A stretch of DNA of 64,000 nt from CAWIHA01 sp963835855. Its GTDB lineage: Bacteria; Acidobacteriota; Terriglobia; Bryobacterales; Bryobacteraceae. Shown here in pieces: positions 35,360 to 44,327 of this stretch. The stretch lies in assembly GCA_963835855.1 (NCBI GenBank), contig CAWIHA010000032.1:1-64000 (forward strand), given 5' to 3'. The position numbers and the translations under genes were made by a program. A model generated the notes under the pieces. It searched no databases, had not been told where the DNA came from, and saw nothing but the letters and a program-made list of their open reading frames with translations. Positions within the stretch are counted from its first letter, which is position 1. Every line of letters starts with the position of its first letter.

Positions 35360-37809
35360 GTGGCGCCAGTGTTATTGTCGATGGTCACTTTGACTGGATC
35401 TTGCTTGCCACCGAATGCCCCCTTGAATACGCCCGCGAGACCGCCCCGCCCATCCATTCCATGAATCAACGGATCAATGACTCCGGCAATCATCCCGGAC
35501 GATCCCTCAATCACGGGTTTCAGTAACGCTTCGTGAATCGTCCGCTTGAACTGCTCTCCAAATTTGTGCGGGTCCATGAAGAGCGTGTGCATCAGGGACT
35601 CTACCGTTCTTTCGGTTTCAGCGAGCCCTTTCCTTTGATCCTCAAGGATCTTGCGCTGAATCTCCTCCTGCTTCTGGGCGAATTGATCTTGCGCTTCGTT
35701 CATCGCAAGGTAGAGATCCTTCTGTGCATTGGCTGCCAACACCGCGCGGTGAGCCCCATCCTCTTCCTTGCTGATCCGGTCAATTTCTATCCGGGCCAAC
35801 TGGTTCGCCAGGTCGATCCTGATAGCATAAGCGGAACGTGCGGCGGACAGCATAGATTCGGGACTCTTGCCCTCTGTGCCCCCGGTCTGCCCTTCTACCA
35901 TGCGGCCAGCGGCTCCAGCCTGCCTGCGGAGTTCGGTTTTCTGGGCCTCGACTGCGATGCTAGCGATCTCTTCTTGGGCCTTGAATTGGTCCAGTGTACG
36001 TTTCAGGTCTTCCGTGGAGATGGGCGCAGCCGCCAGTAAGTACTTCTTAGATTTGGCCTCCTCCTGCTTCCGCATGTAGGAGTCAAGTTCCTTCTCTGCT
36101 TTCTCCATCAGTGGTGCAATCTGCTGCTCAGCAGAAGCGCGAATGGCTGCCAGTTCCGATTCTGATTTCTTCAGCTTCTCTAGTTGGGCTAGGATGCGAT
36201 CACGCGCGGCATAAATCTTGCCCATTTCAGTGATTCCGATTTCAGCCCCCCGTTCGATGAAAGCCTGGGCCTCGGATTCATACCTAGTTGCTTCGCCCTT
36301 AGCCTTCTGCGCTGCATCTATCGCAGCTTTGGCGCGAGCTTCCGCATCGACAGCGGTCTTCAGCTTCAGTCCAGTCGCCTGAACATCCGCCATCCCCAAA
36401 CCTTCCCTTTGGACATTTTCGGGTTTAAGGGCTTCTTGATAAGTCTCAACATCCTTCTTGGCTTTTTGATAAGCCCTCTCAAGGGCATCGTGGCCGCCGA
36501 AATAGAGATTGCGGAGACGCTCGGCCTCATCCCCGACTTGCTTCCTCTGTTGCTCTAACAGATTCCACGGTGCAGATGGGACGGACATCGGGGTTTGCAT
36601 GGTTGCGGGATGAAGGATCGTACCGAGGGCGGCACCTTCAGGACCATTTACTAACTCGCTCAGCCCCATTGTTCCGACTGCGGCACTAACGCGGTTAAAG
36701 ACAGGGGCTCCCTTTACTACAAATTCAATCGTGGCGACGATTTTCTTTTCCATTGAGAGTTTGAGGTACTCCCACTTGGTCTGGAGTATTGCAACTTCCT
36801 GCTGACATTTCTTGAGTCCTTCGGCGCTGGCCTCGAAGTTTCCAAACCCCTCCTCGCGGGCAATCCTTAGACTTTCTTTCAGGCTCATCAGGACTGGGAT
36901 CAGTTCGATACCAGCCCGCTTGAAGATATCCAGAGCGGCCTTGTCGCGCTCGATGGCGGTAGGGAGTTTGGTCATCCCTTCGGCGACTTGCTCAATCACC
37001 TGCGATGTGGAGACAGCCCCCGATTTGACTCCCGCGACATCCACTCCAAATTGAACGAGCCATTTACGGCCCTTCTCTCCGGCAGCGGATTCATCTTCGA
37101 CCGCATTGGCTAGCCCGCGCATCATGCGTTCGAACACTGATACGTCTTGCCCGACAGCTTTGGCCGCAAAACCGAATTCCCCGACTTCCCGCGCGGTGAA
37201 TCCAGTACGAAGCTCCGTGTCGTGAAGGCGAATACTGAATTCGCCCAGACTTTTCGCCGACTCGTAGCCAGCTACAGCAATAGCGGTAAGCCCGGCTGCG
37301 ATTCCCCCCAGCGCTGCACCTGTTGTGCCAAGCCCCGCCATCATGCCCGGAATCGCACCAAAGCTGCCCCCCATAGGGACGGCGTTGGTCAGGTAACTCG
37401 ATGCCTGCCCAAGCGATGCCATCTTCGAGGCCGCTGCCTTAGCCTCAGATTCCTTCATCTCTACGGCGATCAATCTCTCATAAGACTTTGAGATGGCATC
37501 CACCGCGCGCTGCTCGCCCTCATATCGCCTGATGAGTTGATCCCGCTCGGCTACCATCCGTTCAACACCGGACTTCCCGGCAAGCTCAGCCTGCTTCTGC
37601 ATGGAGGCTACAAGCCGGTCAATCGAGCTTTTGGACTTGTCCGATACTCGCACTACAGTCTCGCCGTACTGATTCCAATGGCGAGCGATCACATCAGCAG
37701 AGGTTTGAGATTTGGTCTCATGGCTCTCCAGCGCCTTATTCGCCCGATCAATGGCAGTTATCGCAGGGCGCTCATCAACGGTAAGTGTGATTTGCTCTTG
37801 GTCAGCCAT
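35360..37809 (-). pseudogene. Tape-measure protein gene, 5' part
   Basis: The frame encodes about 816 native residues before IS21; its apparent stop at 35329 is inside the IS. Long coiled-coil segments (residues 15-130 and 430-760) and a hydrophobic Ala/Gly region (GLGTTGAALGGIAAGLTAIAVAGYE near 160, given here as GAALGGIAAGLTAIAVAG) are typical of phage tail tape-measure proteins. A segment similar to the TMP core (FTAREVGEFGFAAKAVG) is also seen. The insertion would prevent a functional tail. Confidence 0.85.
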
Positions 37810-37822
37810 TTAGGAACTCCTC

Positions 37823-38086
37823 TCATCCCCTTCTGCGCGTCAACCCCAGCGCGCGGCCCGCAGTAAGGAGGTAGGAACCTGCGGGCCGCGCCCGACAATT
37901 CGCCAGGCCGGACGGAAAAACGTCATTAAACGGCAACCATCCGCCCCCATCGCCGTGCGATTGCGGCTGCGGATGATCCGGGGCACCCTTACGTATCACT
38001 TCGAGCATCCGGCGCGCTCGGAGCCGGTGTAGTGCCCACTGCGGGCTAATCCACGCGATGAGCCGGTCAAGCGGGCTGAGCTTCAC
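37823..38086 (-). pseudogene. Phage portal protein N-terminal remnant
   Basis: From GTG 38086 the frame reads KLSPLDRLIAWISPQWALHRLRARRMLEV, quoted in part: SPLDRLIAWISPQWALHR. This resembles the first residues of lambda-type portal proteins. After about 35 residues the sequence becomes Pro/Gly/Arg-rich and unlike any portal. The gene is 14 bp from the tape-measure start, so a large deletion probably removed the rest of the portal and the head genes. Confidence 0.4.
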
Positions 38087-38630
38087 GTAGCTGCCTTCTG
38101 TTGGGGCCAAGAATAGCCTCAATTTCTGCCCGATTCAAAACGTGCCGCCGCTCCAGTTCACCAGCGAGTTTTGTGATAATCGGCCAGCGCTTCTCAATCA
38201 GGGCATCCGCCTCAGCCTGCCAGCGCCGAATATGACCCCGCATCGTTTTCCAGGTCGGCCGCGCGTCCATGACGAACGCGAGCTTTACCGCGTGCCGCTT
38301 ATCTGTCTCTTCTGGCGCGGCCGGAGCTTCCGCTGAAGGTTCAGGGTTCCGCCCAACCAACGCGAAGCCGCCCCACATCTGTTTGCCGATCTTGGCAGCC
38401 TGAATTTCGATTGACAAGGCAAAAACATACCGACCCGCAGCCATCGCTACGATGCTGTGCCCACACTCATGAAAAGCCTTCAATTCGCCGGAGGTGCGCC
38501 TGCGAACCCAGCCCGACTCAGAGCCTTTAAGCGCACGCCGCGCGGCCCTATCACCGGCCAGTGCGATACGGCCCTCGCACGCCGCCAGTTCGAGCGCTTG
38601 CGCTAGTGTCCACTCAGGCTCAGTGCTCAC
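38067..38630 (-). CDS. M41-like (FtsH-type) metallopeptidase domain protein
   Basis: The 187-residue protein contains KAFHECGHSIVAMAAGR, with the HExxH zinc site His54-Glu55-Cys56-Gly57-His58 in the M41 context (A-H-E-x-G-H-x-[IV]-V-A). Near the C-terminus ALIEKRWPIITKLAGELERR and LNRAEIEAIL match the last helices of the FtsH peptidase domain, which carries the third zinc ligand. It has no AAA ATPase or membrane segment, so it is a stand-alone peptidase. Such genes recur in phages and integrative elements; the role is unknown. It overlaps the upstream gene by 4 bp. Confidence 0.65.
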   Translation of the reverse strand: MSTEPEWTLAQALELAACEGRIALAGDRAARRALKGSESGWVRRRTSGELKAFHECGHSIVAMAAGRYVFALSIEIQAAKIGKQMWGGFALVGRNPEPSAEAPAAPEETDKRHAVKLAFVMDARPTWKTMRGHIRRWQAEADALIEKRWPIITKLAGELERRHVLNRAEIEAILGPNRRQLREAQPA

Positions 38631-39478
38631 CGTTGAGAGACCCCCTGGGCGCGAAACATCGCTGATTCAGTATCGAATCCGCTCCGCTCTCCGGTGCGCG
38701 GGCTGATAACCGGAATGGCCAAGCTCCTGACGAAGATGAAACTGGCCTTAATGTCGATCTTGCCGTCTTCCCATTCGACATGAACGCGCCGTGGCAATTG
38801 CTCCAATTCCTTGGCCGTGCGGTCCGGGTGAAGTTTCACAGTCTCGCGCTCAACAGCCGCAAGCCAGGAACGGATTTCCGCAGCCGAAGGCCCGATGCTC
38901 GGATATTGTAGGATGCTGATGACAATAGCGTCATCGCTAATGGGCTGCTCACTCTCTTCGCTGTCAAAACCGCCGCGATCTGGCACGGGTGTCGCGTCCA
39001 ATTCGCGCGCCCGTTGTTCAAGTTCGGCAATTTCACGGGCCAGTGCCTCGGACTTCATCGGAGAACGGACGCCCCCTCCCGGCTCGGCAGTCGGCAGGAA
39101 CCGGCCCTCAGCACCTTCGAGCCCCGCCAATTCCGCAAGCAGACGCGCGGTCTTCTTCGAGAGCGATTCCAATTCGGAACGTTTCGCCGCAGCGCTCGCA
39201 CGGGCAACCTTAGCCTGATTTTGAAACGCCGCCAAGATCGTAGCTGGACGTTTGGCCCGGACACTTACAATTGCTCGGTCGATAGCGGCCATCTCTGCTT
39301 GCAACCGGACCACCCGATCAGCGGCAGTGCTGGCACCGCCGCTGCCATTGGCGTATGCTTCACCGGCAGCCCGTTCCGCCTCAGCCAGTTCATCAAATTT
39401 AATTACTTGCTGGACTTCAAGTGCGACCTCCTGGGCAGTCAATTTTCCGAGGGCAGTATCCTCAACCGTGTTGCTCAT
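38627..39478 (-). CDS. Coiled-coil element protein (283 aa)
   Basis: Residues 20-160 are heptad-rich coiled coil (for example RVVRLQAEMAAIDRAIVSV). The C-terminal half has beta-prone segments (RVHVEWEDGKIDIKASFIFV). No family is recognised. It is translationally coupled on both sides: its ATG overlaps the stop of the 54-residue gene before it, and its end overlaps the M41-like start by 4 bp. Confidence 0.65.
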   Translation of the reverse strand: MSNTVEDTALGKLTAQEVALEVQQVIKFDELAEAERAAGEAYANGSGGASTAADRVVRLQAEMAAIDRAIVSVRAKRPATILAAFQNQAKVARASAAAKRSELESLSKKTARLLAELAGLEGAEGRFLPTAEPGGGVRSPMKSEALAREIAELEQRARELDATPVPDRGGFDSEESEQPISDDAIVISILQYPSIGPSAAEIRSWLAAVERETVKLHPDRTAKELEQLPRRVHVEWEDGKIDIKASFIFVRSLAIPVISPRTGERSGFDTESAMFRAQGVSQR

Positions 39479-39639
39479 TGATTGGCTCCCAACGCGGCCT
39501 TCCGCATTTCCTCGGCTGCTGTATGTCGGGGATGTTCAAGGGCGAAGCGGATCATCCGCAACTCCTCATGAATTTTGCCCCAAACGTCGCCCGGAATTTT
39601 CCCTTGCTCAAGAGTAAGTGGTTCAGTTTTCAATGACAT
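39475..39639 (-). CDS. Small element protein (54 aa)
   Basis: ATG 39639, with AGGAG a few bases upstream, opens a 54-residue frame: start MSLKTEPLTLEQGKIPG, then a helix EELRMIRFALEHPRH. It ends in TGA overlapping the next ATG (39478). Its start lies inside the end of the Nu1-like gene by 17 bp. The tight coupling supports it as a real gene; its function is unknown. Confidence 0.55.
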   Translation of the reverse strand: MSLKTEPLTLEQGKIPGDVWGKIHEELRMIRFALEHPRHTAAEEMRKAALGANQ

Positions 39640-39907
39640 AATTCTCCTTTTTTTTCAGACGCTCAAATGCCTCTCGGATCGCCCGCAGTTCGCGGAATAT
39701 TTCGACTAAGATGCCACCTGTCGCGGGCCTCCCAGCAATTCGCGGTCTTGTGTTCTGTTGCCAATCCTGATCCGCCCGCTCGAAATTGATCTTGCCATCC
39801 GGTTCGGGGCTGATCCGCTGCGATGCGATGGCCTTTCGGACAGCCTGCATCGTGCAGCCGCGATGACGCGCATAAGCGCGAATCGAACCAGTCATGAGTT
39901 CCCCCAT
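39623..39907 (-). CDS. Nu1-like HTH protein (terminase small-subunit type)
   Basis: The 94-residue protein reads SIRAYARHRGCTMQAVRKAI, then SPEPDGKINFERADQDW, then NTRPR. This is the winged-helix pattern used by lambda gpNu1-like small terminase subunits and related phage DNA-binding proteins (SVRAYARHRGVSH-type). The better start may be the Met at residue 5. It is the first gene of a coupled set leading to the tape measure. No large terminase is present. Confidence 0.6.
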   Translation of the reverse strand: MGELMTGSIRAYARHRGCTMQAVRKAIASQRISPEPDGKINFERADQDWQQNTRPRIAGRPATGGILVEIFRELRAIREAFERLKKKENYVIEN

Positions 39908-40018
39908 TTTGACTACCCTCTTAAAAGCCCCTAACTAGCGGGGTTCTGCAAACAATTTACCCGCGCCGGAAAAGATCGCTGGACAGGACCCCGTGAATTT
40001 TTCTTCATCTGACAGCAT

Positions 40019-40459
40019 TCAATCACGGACTCCAGAAACCGCATCCTCCCTGAGCAGCTTTAGCAATTCGGCTCGTTTGCGATGGCAAGCGCCCAGAGCA
40101 TTCATTGCGCGCCGGTGCATACTTTCCGCAGCGCGTAGGCCCTCCAGCGCACCTTGCAACGCGCCACATACACGGCCGTGCCATGCCTCCGGGTCCAAAG
40201 AATCAACGCGCGCCTGCTCAGCTTCAAGGGCGGCCGATGATGTCTCCGCCGCAGACGCGAGCGCTGGCAGTTCAGAAGTGAGCCGCGCGAACTCATGCCG
40301 CGCCTGCTCAATCGTCATAGACCCAGCCCTTAGCCCTTGTTCTTTCCCTTGTCCGGCGGACGGACAGGCGGACGGACACTCTCTAAAGAGAGAGAGTGTG
40401 TCCGCCGCCCCTGTCCCGGACAGTCCGTCCGAAGTGTCCGGACACAATGTCCGCCTCAT
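40019..40459 (-). CDS. Coiled-coil element protein, start uncertain
   Basis: From ATG 40459 (overlapping the helicase stop) the first 47 residues are Ser/Pro/Gly/Cys-rich, encoded by the GTCC-rich repeat block. From Met48 (ATG 40318) the protein is a regular helical coiled coil (MTIEQARHEFARLTSELPAL). The second start gives 99 residues and looks more natural. Its function is unknown. Confidence 0.5.
   Translation of the reverse strand: MRRTLCPDTSDGLSGTGAADTLSLFRECPSACPSAGQGKEQGLRAGSMTIEQARHEFARLTSELPALASAAETSSAALEAEQARVDSLDPEAWHGRVCGALQGALEGLRAAESMHRRAMNALGACHRKRAELLKLLREDAVSGVRD
40340..40450. repeat. GTCC/GGAC-rich palindromic repeat block
   Basis: About 110 bp carry many copies of GTCCG and its complement CGGAC. 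One is a longer palindrome, CGGACACTCTCT followed by AAAG and AGAGAGAGTGTGTCCG. Other pieces are GGCGGACGGACAGGCGGACGG and CCGGACAGTCCGTCCG. It sits between the helicase and the next gene, so it may be a protein-binding array or a replication or transcription control site rather than coding DNA. Confidence 0.5.
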
Positions 40460-42108
40460 GCTCCCGCCTTTTCCAGAAGGCCAAGCCGACGCCCACCGTC
40501 GATCAGGGTGAAGAGCCTCTTATACCGCCGCGCCGTCCGCTTGACTGTTTCGAGGTCGGCCTCGATTTCCTCAGCAACAGCCTCGGGTGCCATCGAACCA
40601 CGGCGAAGCAGGTAGGCCATGCGCTGCCTGACGCTGAGTTGTCCGGCGAGATCCGGGCTCTCTGCCACTTCCGAACGGCGGAAGATCGTCTGGTTGTCCT
40701 TAGTGAAGGTGATGCTGAAAGCAGCCGGAGCGGATAGGCGTCCCAGATTCGCCTTCCGATTAAAGAGCCCGATGTTAAGCGTTTCCGTATCCGCTGACGC
40801 GTCGGCGAGCTTCACGTACCACGTAGAACGGGCACCGTTGTGCCAGAAGGTTGACCCGAAGGGCTTCTTGTCCCCGTTTTCGGCCTTACTTACGTGTGCA
40901 ACGTGGAGAGATCCGCCGCCTATCTGTCGCACCGCACGAAAATATCGGCTGGCAACTTCGGCAGCCTCTGGCGGCCCATCGCAAGCGAAAGCGATTGAAT
41001 CGTAAACCGCAAATTCTACGCCGCGCTCTCGCACAATGCGACAAAGGCGGTCAGCGTCGAAAATCAACGGCCGCTCGCAGCGCGCGTATAGAATCTGAGG
41101 CATCGTGGGGCCGAAAAGACGCTCAAGCCGATCACGATGGTCACCTCCGCAAAACTCCCAATCGAACAGGGCAACCCTGACACCCTGCTGCGCTAAACGG
41201 CCAGCAATCCATAAAGCCGTGTATGATTTCCCCGTACCGCCGTCGCCGAACAAGATTGTCGGATGTCGTCGCGGCATTTTGAATCCATCCACTTCAAAGT
41301 TGCTTTCCGCCTCAGGTTTAGCTACGTCCCGAAGATCCACCGCAGGTTGCCCGGCTCGGTCGGCCTGTAGGACTCTCTGGCAAAACTCTTCAAGTAAGCC
41401 CGGCCAATCCAAGCCCCGAATATTCGCCCGATCCGAGAGTAACTTCGCGCGCCCCGTGCGAGCACGCGCCGAGGAAACGTTGAAATTGGCAGCAGAAAGA
41501 ATGCCATTGATCGCTTGCGCTCCAGGCAGTTCACAGCGGACTACCAATTCTCCGATCAATTCGTTGCGCTCGCGGCGAAGGCGGTCGATCTCGAAAATCA
41601 CCCCGATATCTGGAAGCGTCAACCGATAGCGGTCATCCCCGATGGGTGCAAATTCGCGCGCCGATTGGGCCGTTGCGATTCCGCCGTTGAAGATTTTTTG
41701 CCCGGCCGCGATGATCGCCGACAGATCCCTTGAATCTGCTGCTTGGTCGATGAGGCCCTGACAACCAAACATGATCCGGCGTCTCGCGGCCTTCTCTTCG
41801 AGGATGCGTGTATAGCTTTCGATGCATGGAAGGCGCGGCAGCCCATCGTCAAGTGAAATTAAAAATGTCAGGCCACCGACAGCCTGAAGCTGGCCGTGAT
41901 TTTGTAGCTCGTTGGCCACCGTGATGCGCTCGATCTTCTCTCCGCGCGCCCGAAGATCGAGCATCCGATGCCATATACGCCGATGGGGCTCAATGCTAAA
42001 ACAATCGCTGGCAAGACCTTCAGGAAACCTCGAATCATCAAGTAGAATTGATCCCAGGACAACTCGCTCAGCGTCGATATTTGTCGGCAGGACGATTTGG
42101 CTCGTCAT
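40456..42108 (-). CDS. DnaB N-domain / RepA-like AAA helicase
   Basis: ATG 42108 overlaps the stop of the preceding gene (ATGA), so I prefer it to the longer frame from 42192. Residues 5-115 match the DnaB N-terminal domain (NIDAERVVLGSILLDD, then FSIEPHRRIWHRMLDL). After a linker there is a RecA-fold ATPase with Walker A LFGDGGTGKSYTAL (about 287-300) and Walker B EFAVYDSIAFA. A short winged-helix-like tail ends the protein. It probably replicates the element. DnaB-N/RepA fusions are seen in phages and plasmids. Confidence 0.75.
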   Translation of the reverse strand: MTSQIVLPTNIDAERVVLGSILLDDSRFPEGLASDCFSIEPHRRIWHRMLDLRARGEKIERITVANELQNHGQLQAVGGLTFLISLDDGLPRLPCIESYTRILEEKAARRRIMFGCQGLIDQAADSRDLSAIIAAGQKIFNGGIATAQSAREFAPIGDDRYRLTLPDIGVIFEIDRLRRERNELIGELVVRCELPGAQAINGILSAANFNVSSARARTGRAKLLSDRANIRGLDWPGLLEEFCQRVLQADRAGQPAVDLRDVAKPEAESNFEVDGFKMPRRHPTILFGDGGTGKSYTALWIAGRLAQQGVRVALFDWEFCGGDHRDRLERLFGPTMPQILYARCERPLIFDADRLCRIVRERGVEFAVYDSIAFACDGPPEAAEVASRYFRAVRQIGGGSLHVAHVSKAENGDKKPFGSTFWHNGARSTWYVKLADASADTETLNIGLFNRKANLGRLSAPAAFSITFTKDNQTIFRRSEVAESPDLAGQLSVRQRMAYLLRRGSMAPEAVAEEIEADLETVKRTARRYKRLFTLIDGGRRLGLLEKAGA

Positions 42109-42359
42109 CTTGAGCGCTCTTCGATAAACTGCTTTAGCACCGATAGGGGGACACGAATCGTGACGTACGACCGCCGACCGTCTCCGGCGCATGTTCTCCC
42201 GAGCTTCAGGACGCCCGGATAATCGAGAAAGATACGGCGCGCGGTGCTTTCATCAATGCCCAGGTAATTGGCGACTTCTCGCGCCGTGAAAAACGGTTCC
42301 AGGCCGTGCTCGCACACACTTCGAGCGCCCGCTGACGGCAGCGGAAGCACGGCGCCCAT
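42105..42359 (-). CDS. Small helix-turn-helix protein (84 aa)
   Basis: The sequence FFTAREVANYLGIDESTARRIF is a MerR/excisionase-like helix-turn-helix at residues 23-44, followed by a basic wing (GRRSYVTIRVPLS). It is directly upstream of the helicase and overlaps it by 4 bp. It could be a replication-initiation accessory or an excisionase. Confidence 0.7.
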   Translation of the reverse strand: MGAVLPLPSAGARSVCEHGLEPFFTAREVANYLGIDESTARRIFLDYPGVLKLGRTCAGDGRRSYVTIRVPLSVLKQFIEERSR

Positions 42360-42381
42360 TGAATTTTAGGGAATCGAATTG

Positions 42382-42792
42382 TTAGTGCAGGTCAGCGAAA
42401 GAGTCGAACGCAAAAGGTTCCCGCAACTCTACCGATTGAGCGATCACGCGTTCCCCGGTGGTCACCTCACCCTCAGTCGGGCGTTCGCCGCGACGCTTGC
42501 AATCGCCAGCGTAAGCGTGATCGCGCGGCCCGATGTGGCGCAAGACGAACGGGCTGCCGGACTTTGCCGAAGGGGGCGCTTCTAGGTGTCCGCCGGACTT
42601 GATAAATTCGTCGATGCGCTCGGGTATGAACCGAATGTGCCGCCTGAGAAAGACCGCTCCGGGCAACAAACCTTGGCGCGCCCACTTCTTGACTGTGTGT
42701 GTAGAGTAACCCAACATTCTGCCAACATCATATGCCCGAACCAAATTTTGAACCGTGAAGTTGTCTTTCAAATCGTTCGGTTCAGTATGCAT
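42382..42792 (-). CDS. HTH_17-type DNA-binding protein (136 aa)
   Basis: Residues 17-66 read VRAYDVGRMLGYSTHTVKKWARQGLLPG, in part YDVGRMLGYSTHTVKKWARQ, then HIRFIPERIDEFI. This is the excisionase/MerR-like fold that recognises DNA through its first helix and wing. The C-terminal 60 residues are unstructured. It lies 22 bp upstream of the second HTH gene and probably belongs to the same transcript. Confidence 0.75.
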   Translation of the reverse strand: MHTEPNDLKDNFTVQNLVRAYDVGRMLGYSTHTVKKWARQGLLPGAVFLRRHIRFIPERIDEFIKSGGHLEAPPSAKSGSPFVLRHIGPRDHAYAGDCKRRGERPTEGEVTTGERVIAQSVELREPFAFDSFADLH

Positions 42793-42849
42793 AGTCTCCC
42801 TCCGATCCCAGAATACGAAATTCCCCCTTTTTTATCCAGGACGCCGAAT

Positions 42850-43671
42850 TTATGGTTTCCGTGTCCAGCCCCACAGCGGAAGATGGAGTCCAACGACGCT
42901 AGCGAACCGATTTACTTGCCGCACAATCGTTTCCGTGGGATCTTCGTATCGGCGCGCGCCCGGCCAATGCTCTACAACTTCTTTGAGCGGCACACCGGCA
43001 AAACGACAAACTGCCCACTGAGAATGCTTCTTGAGTTCAGGTCTCGCGTCTGGATCAATCGCGTTTCGAAGGCGCTTCTTGTATTCCTTCAATTGGCACA
43101 CGAACTGCGCAGTGATCCGAGTCGCAAAGGCGTCGATGCTCTCGAAACTACATCCGCTTTGTTGCCAGAGAATTGGCCATTGAGACCTCGGGATATCGAA
43201 TGTCCTATCCGCAAATCCTGCAGGAGCAAGCAGTTGCGGGCTCGCGTTCTCAAAGACGGGAGCGAACTCGGGTATGTTTAGCTCCTCAGCCTCCGAGCTA
43301 CGGAACCATTGATAGCCGGGCTCAAACTTGGTATTGGGCGATTCGGGATGCGCGGCCCAATAATTCACTGTATCGACGGCCGCTTGAACCAGCCAGTCAT
43401 CAATCACATGCGCAGAGGCAGCCCATTTGCGCGCGGCATCAGGATCGTTATTGGACTGCTGAACGGCGTAACGGAGGGACTGCCAGAAGTGGGGTACGCC
43501 TTCCCTTAAAGATAAGAGAAACAGGTACCGGCCTCTGGTTGCCTCGGATACTGGCAGTTGATGGTTCGCGTTCTGCAAGTGCTCCACAGGGTCCGGTTTC
43601 CGTTCCGGTGTTCTCTGTATCGCGCGCTCTTGCGGTTGAGCATTCCTGCCTTTTCGTGGATGGCCGCCCAT
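42850..43671 (-). CDS. Hypothetical element protein near the right end (273 aa)
   Basis: The protein is helical with a Gln/Arg/Pro-rich N-terminus and several Trp-rich helices (DNDPDAARKWAASAHVIDDW-type segment near residue 85; SQWPILWQQSGCSF near 165). No motif is recognised. It is the first minus-strand gene after the right attachment repeat. Confidence 0.55.
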   Translation of the reverse strand: MGGHPRKGRNAQPQERAIQRTPERKPDPVEHLQNANHQLPVSEATRGRYLFLLSLREGVPHFWQSLRYAVQQSNNDPDAARKWAASAHVIDDWLVQAAVDTVNYWAAHPESPNTKFEPGYQWFRSSEAEELNIPEFAPVFENASPQLLAPAGFADRTFDIPRSQWPILWQQSGCSFESIDAFATRITAQFVCQLKEYKKRLRNAIDPDARPELKKHSQWAVCRFAGVPLKEVVEHWPGARRYEDPTETIVRQVNRFASVVGLHLPLWGWTRKP

Positions 43672-43764
43672 ATCCTAACGCCTTCCCTCACTTGCCCGGC
43701 ATTGCCCGAATCACCTCTGAGAATCCAGTGTACGGTGTCTCCGCCGTCACCGCAAATCAAAACG

Positions 43765-43785
43765 CCGTGTACCAGATACGTACCA
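43765..43785. promoter_or_regulatory. Putative integrase arm-type site, right
   Basis: CCGTGTACCA followed by GATACGTACCA matches the left-end motif at 28445-28465 at 19 of 21 positions and in the same orientation. It lies 70 bp inside the right attachment repeat. Confidence 0.4.
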
Positions 43786-43854
43786 CGGACCCCATTTCTG
43801 GCACATTTGGCGTTTCTGGCCTAACGCAGATTCAACAACTTGCGCGTTATCAAT

Positions 43855-43889
43855 AGGCCGTGTGGGTTCAAATCCCACCGTCCGCACCA
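43855..43889 (+). repeat. Right attachment site (tRNA-Leu 3' end)
   Basis: This holds the variable-arm end, T-arm and acceptor strand with CCA of tRNA-Leu, matching 28368-28402 except for one base (G for A at 43880). Upstream sequence is element DNA, so no tRNA is formed. Confidence 0.8.
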
Positions 43890-43971
43890 CAAATTTATTT
43901 CACGGAAAAGCCCATCAACGCTCATAGACCGGGTGTTTCGGCCGATATGAGGAACACAAAGGTGTTTCACC

Positions 43972-44151
43972 ATGACAATCAACAGCGTCAGCAACATTAC
44001 GCAAATTGACCACGCGGCCCAGGCCCCGGCAGTGCGCCAAAGACCACCTCAGCCCAAAGCGGAATTTTCGCCCCAGGACACCGTTCACCTAAGCAGCGCC
44101 GCTCTGGCGGCCCTTTCGGGACATCCCGGCCACACCGGAAACAGCCGCTAA
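43972..44151 (+). CDS. Small protein (59 aa), chromosomal side
   Basis: ATG 43972 opens MTINSVSNITQIDHAAQ and continues with FSPQDTVHLSSAALAAL before TAA at 44149-44151. The start and the D-T-V-x-L-S-x-A-A end look like small Acidobacteriota proteins with FlgM-like or flagellar-type tails; I cannot assign a function. It lies 82 bp past the right attachment site. Confidence 0.5.
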   Translation: MTINSVSNITQIDHAAQAPAVRQRPPQPKAEFSPQDTVHLSSAALAALSGHPGHTGNSR

Positions 44152-44327
44152 GAACCCAGTGACAGGCGCGGGACTTCAGCGCATCTTATAAACCCAAATC
44201 GTTGCTCGGAACCCTCTGAAATCAAGGGACATGGGTGATGCAGCCCATCTAGGGGATGCGTTGTTGTCTGATCCTGCTCACAGCCCCGGTGAGACGTGCG
44301 CCTCTTTGCACCCCCGCTGCCGGCGCC

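Larger units (their letters stand above)
28368..43889. mobile_element. Decayed integrative phage-like element, about 15.5 kb
   Basis: Bounded by 35-bp direct repeats at 28368-28402 and 43855-43889 (25 identical bases, one mismatch, then TCCGCACCA). Contents, mostly on the minus strand: tyrosine integrase next to the left repeat, zinc-finger DksA/TraR protein, DUF3467 protein, tape-measure gene (split by IS21), portal remnant, M41-like peptidase, Nu1-like DNA-binding protein, DnaB-like helicase and two helix-turn-helix proteins. Capsid, large terminase and most tail genes are absent, so it is a defective prophage or satellite. A 21-bp arm-type motif recurs just inside both ends. Confidence 0.8.
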
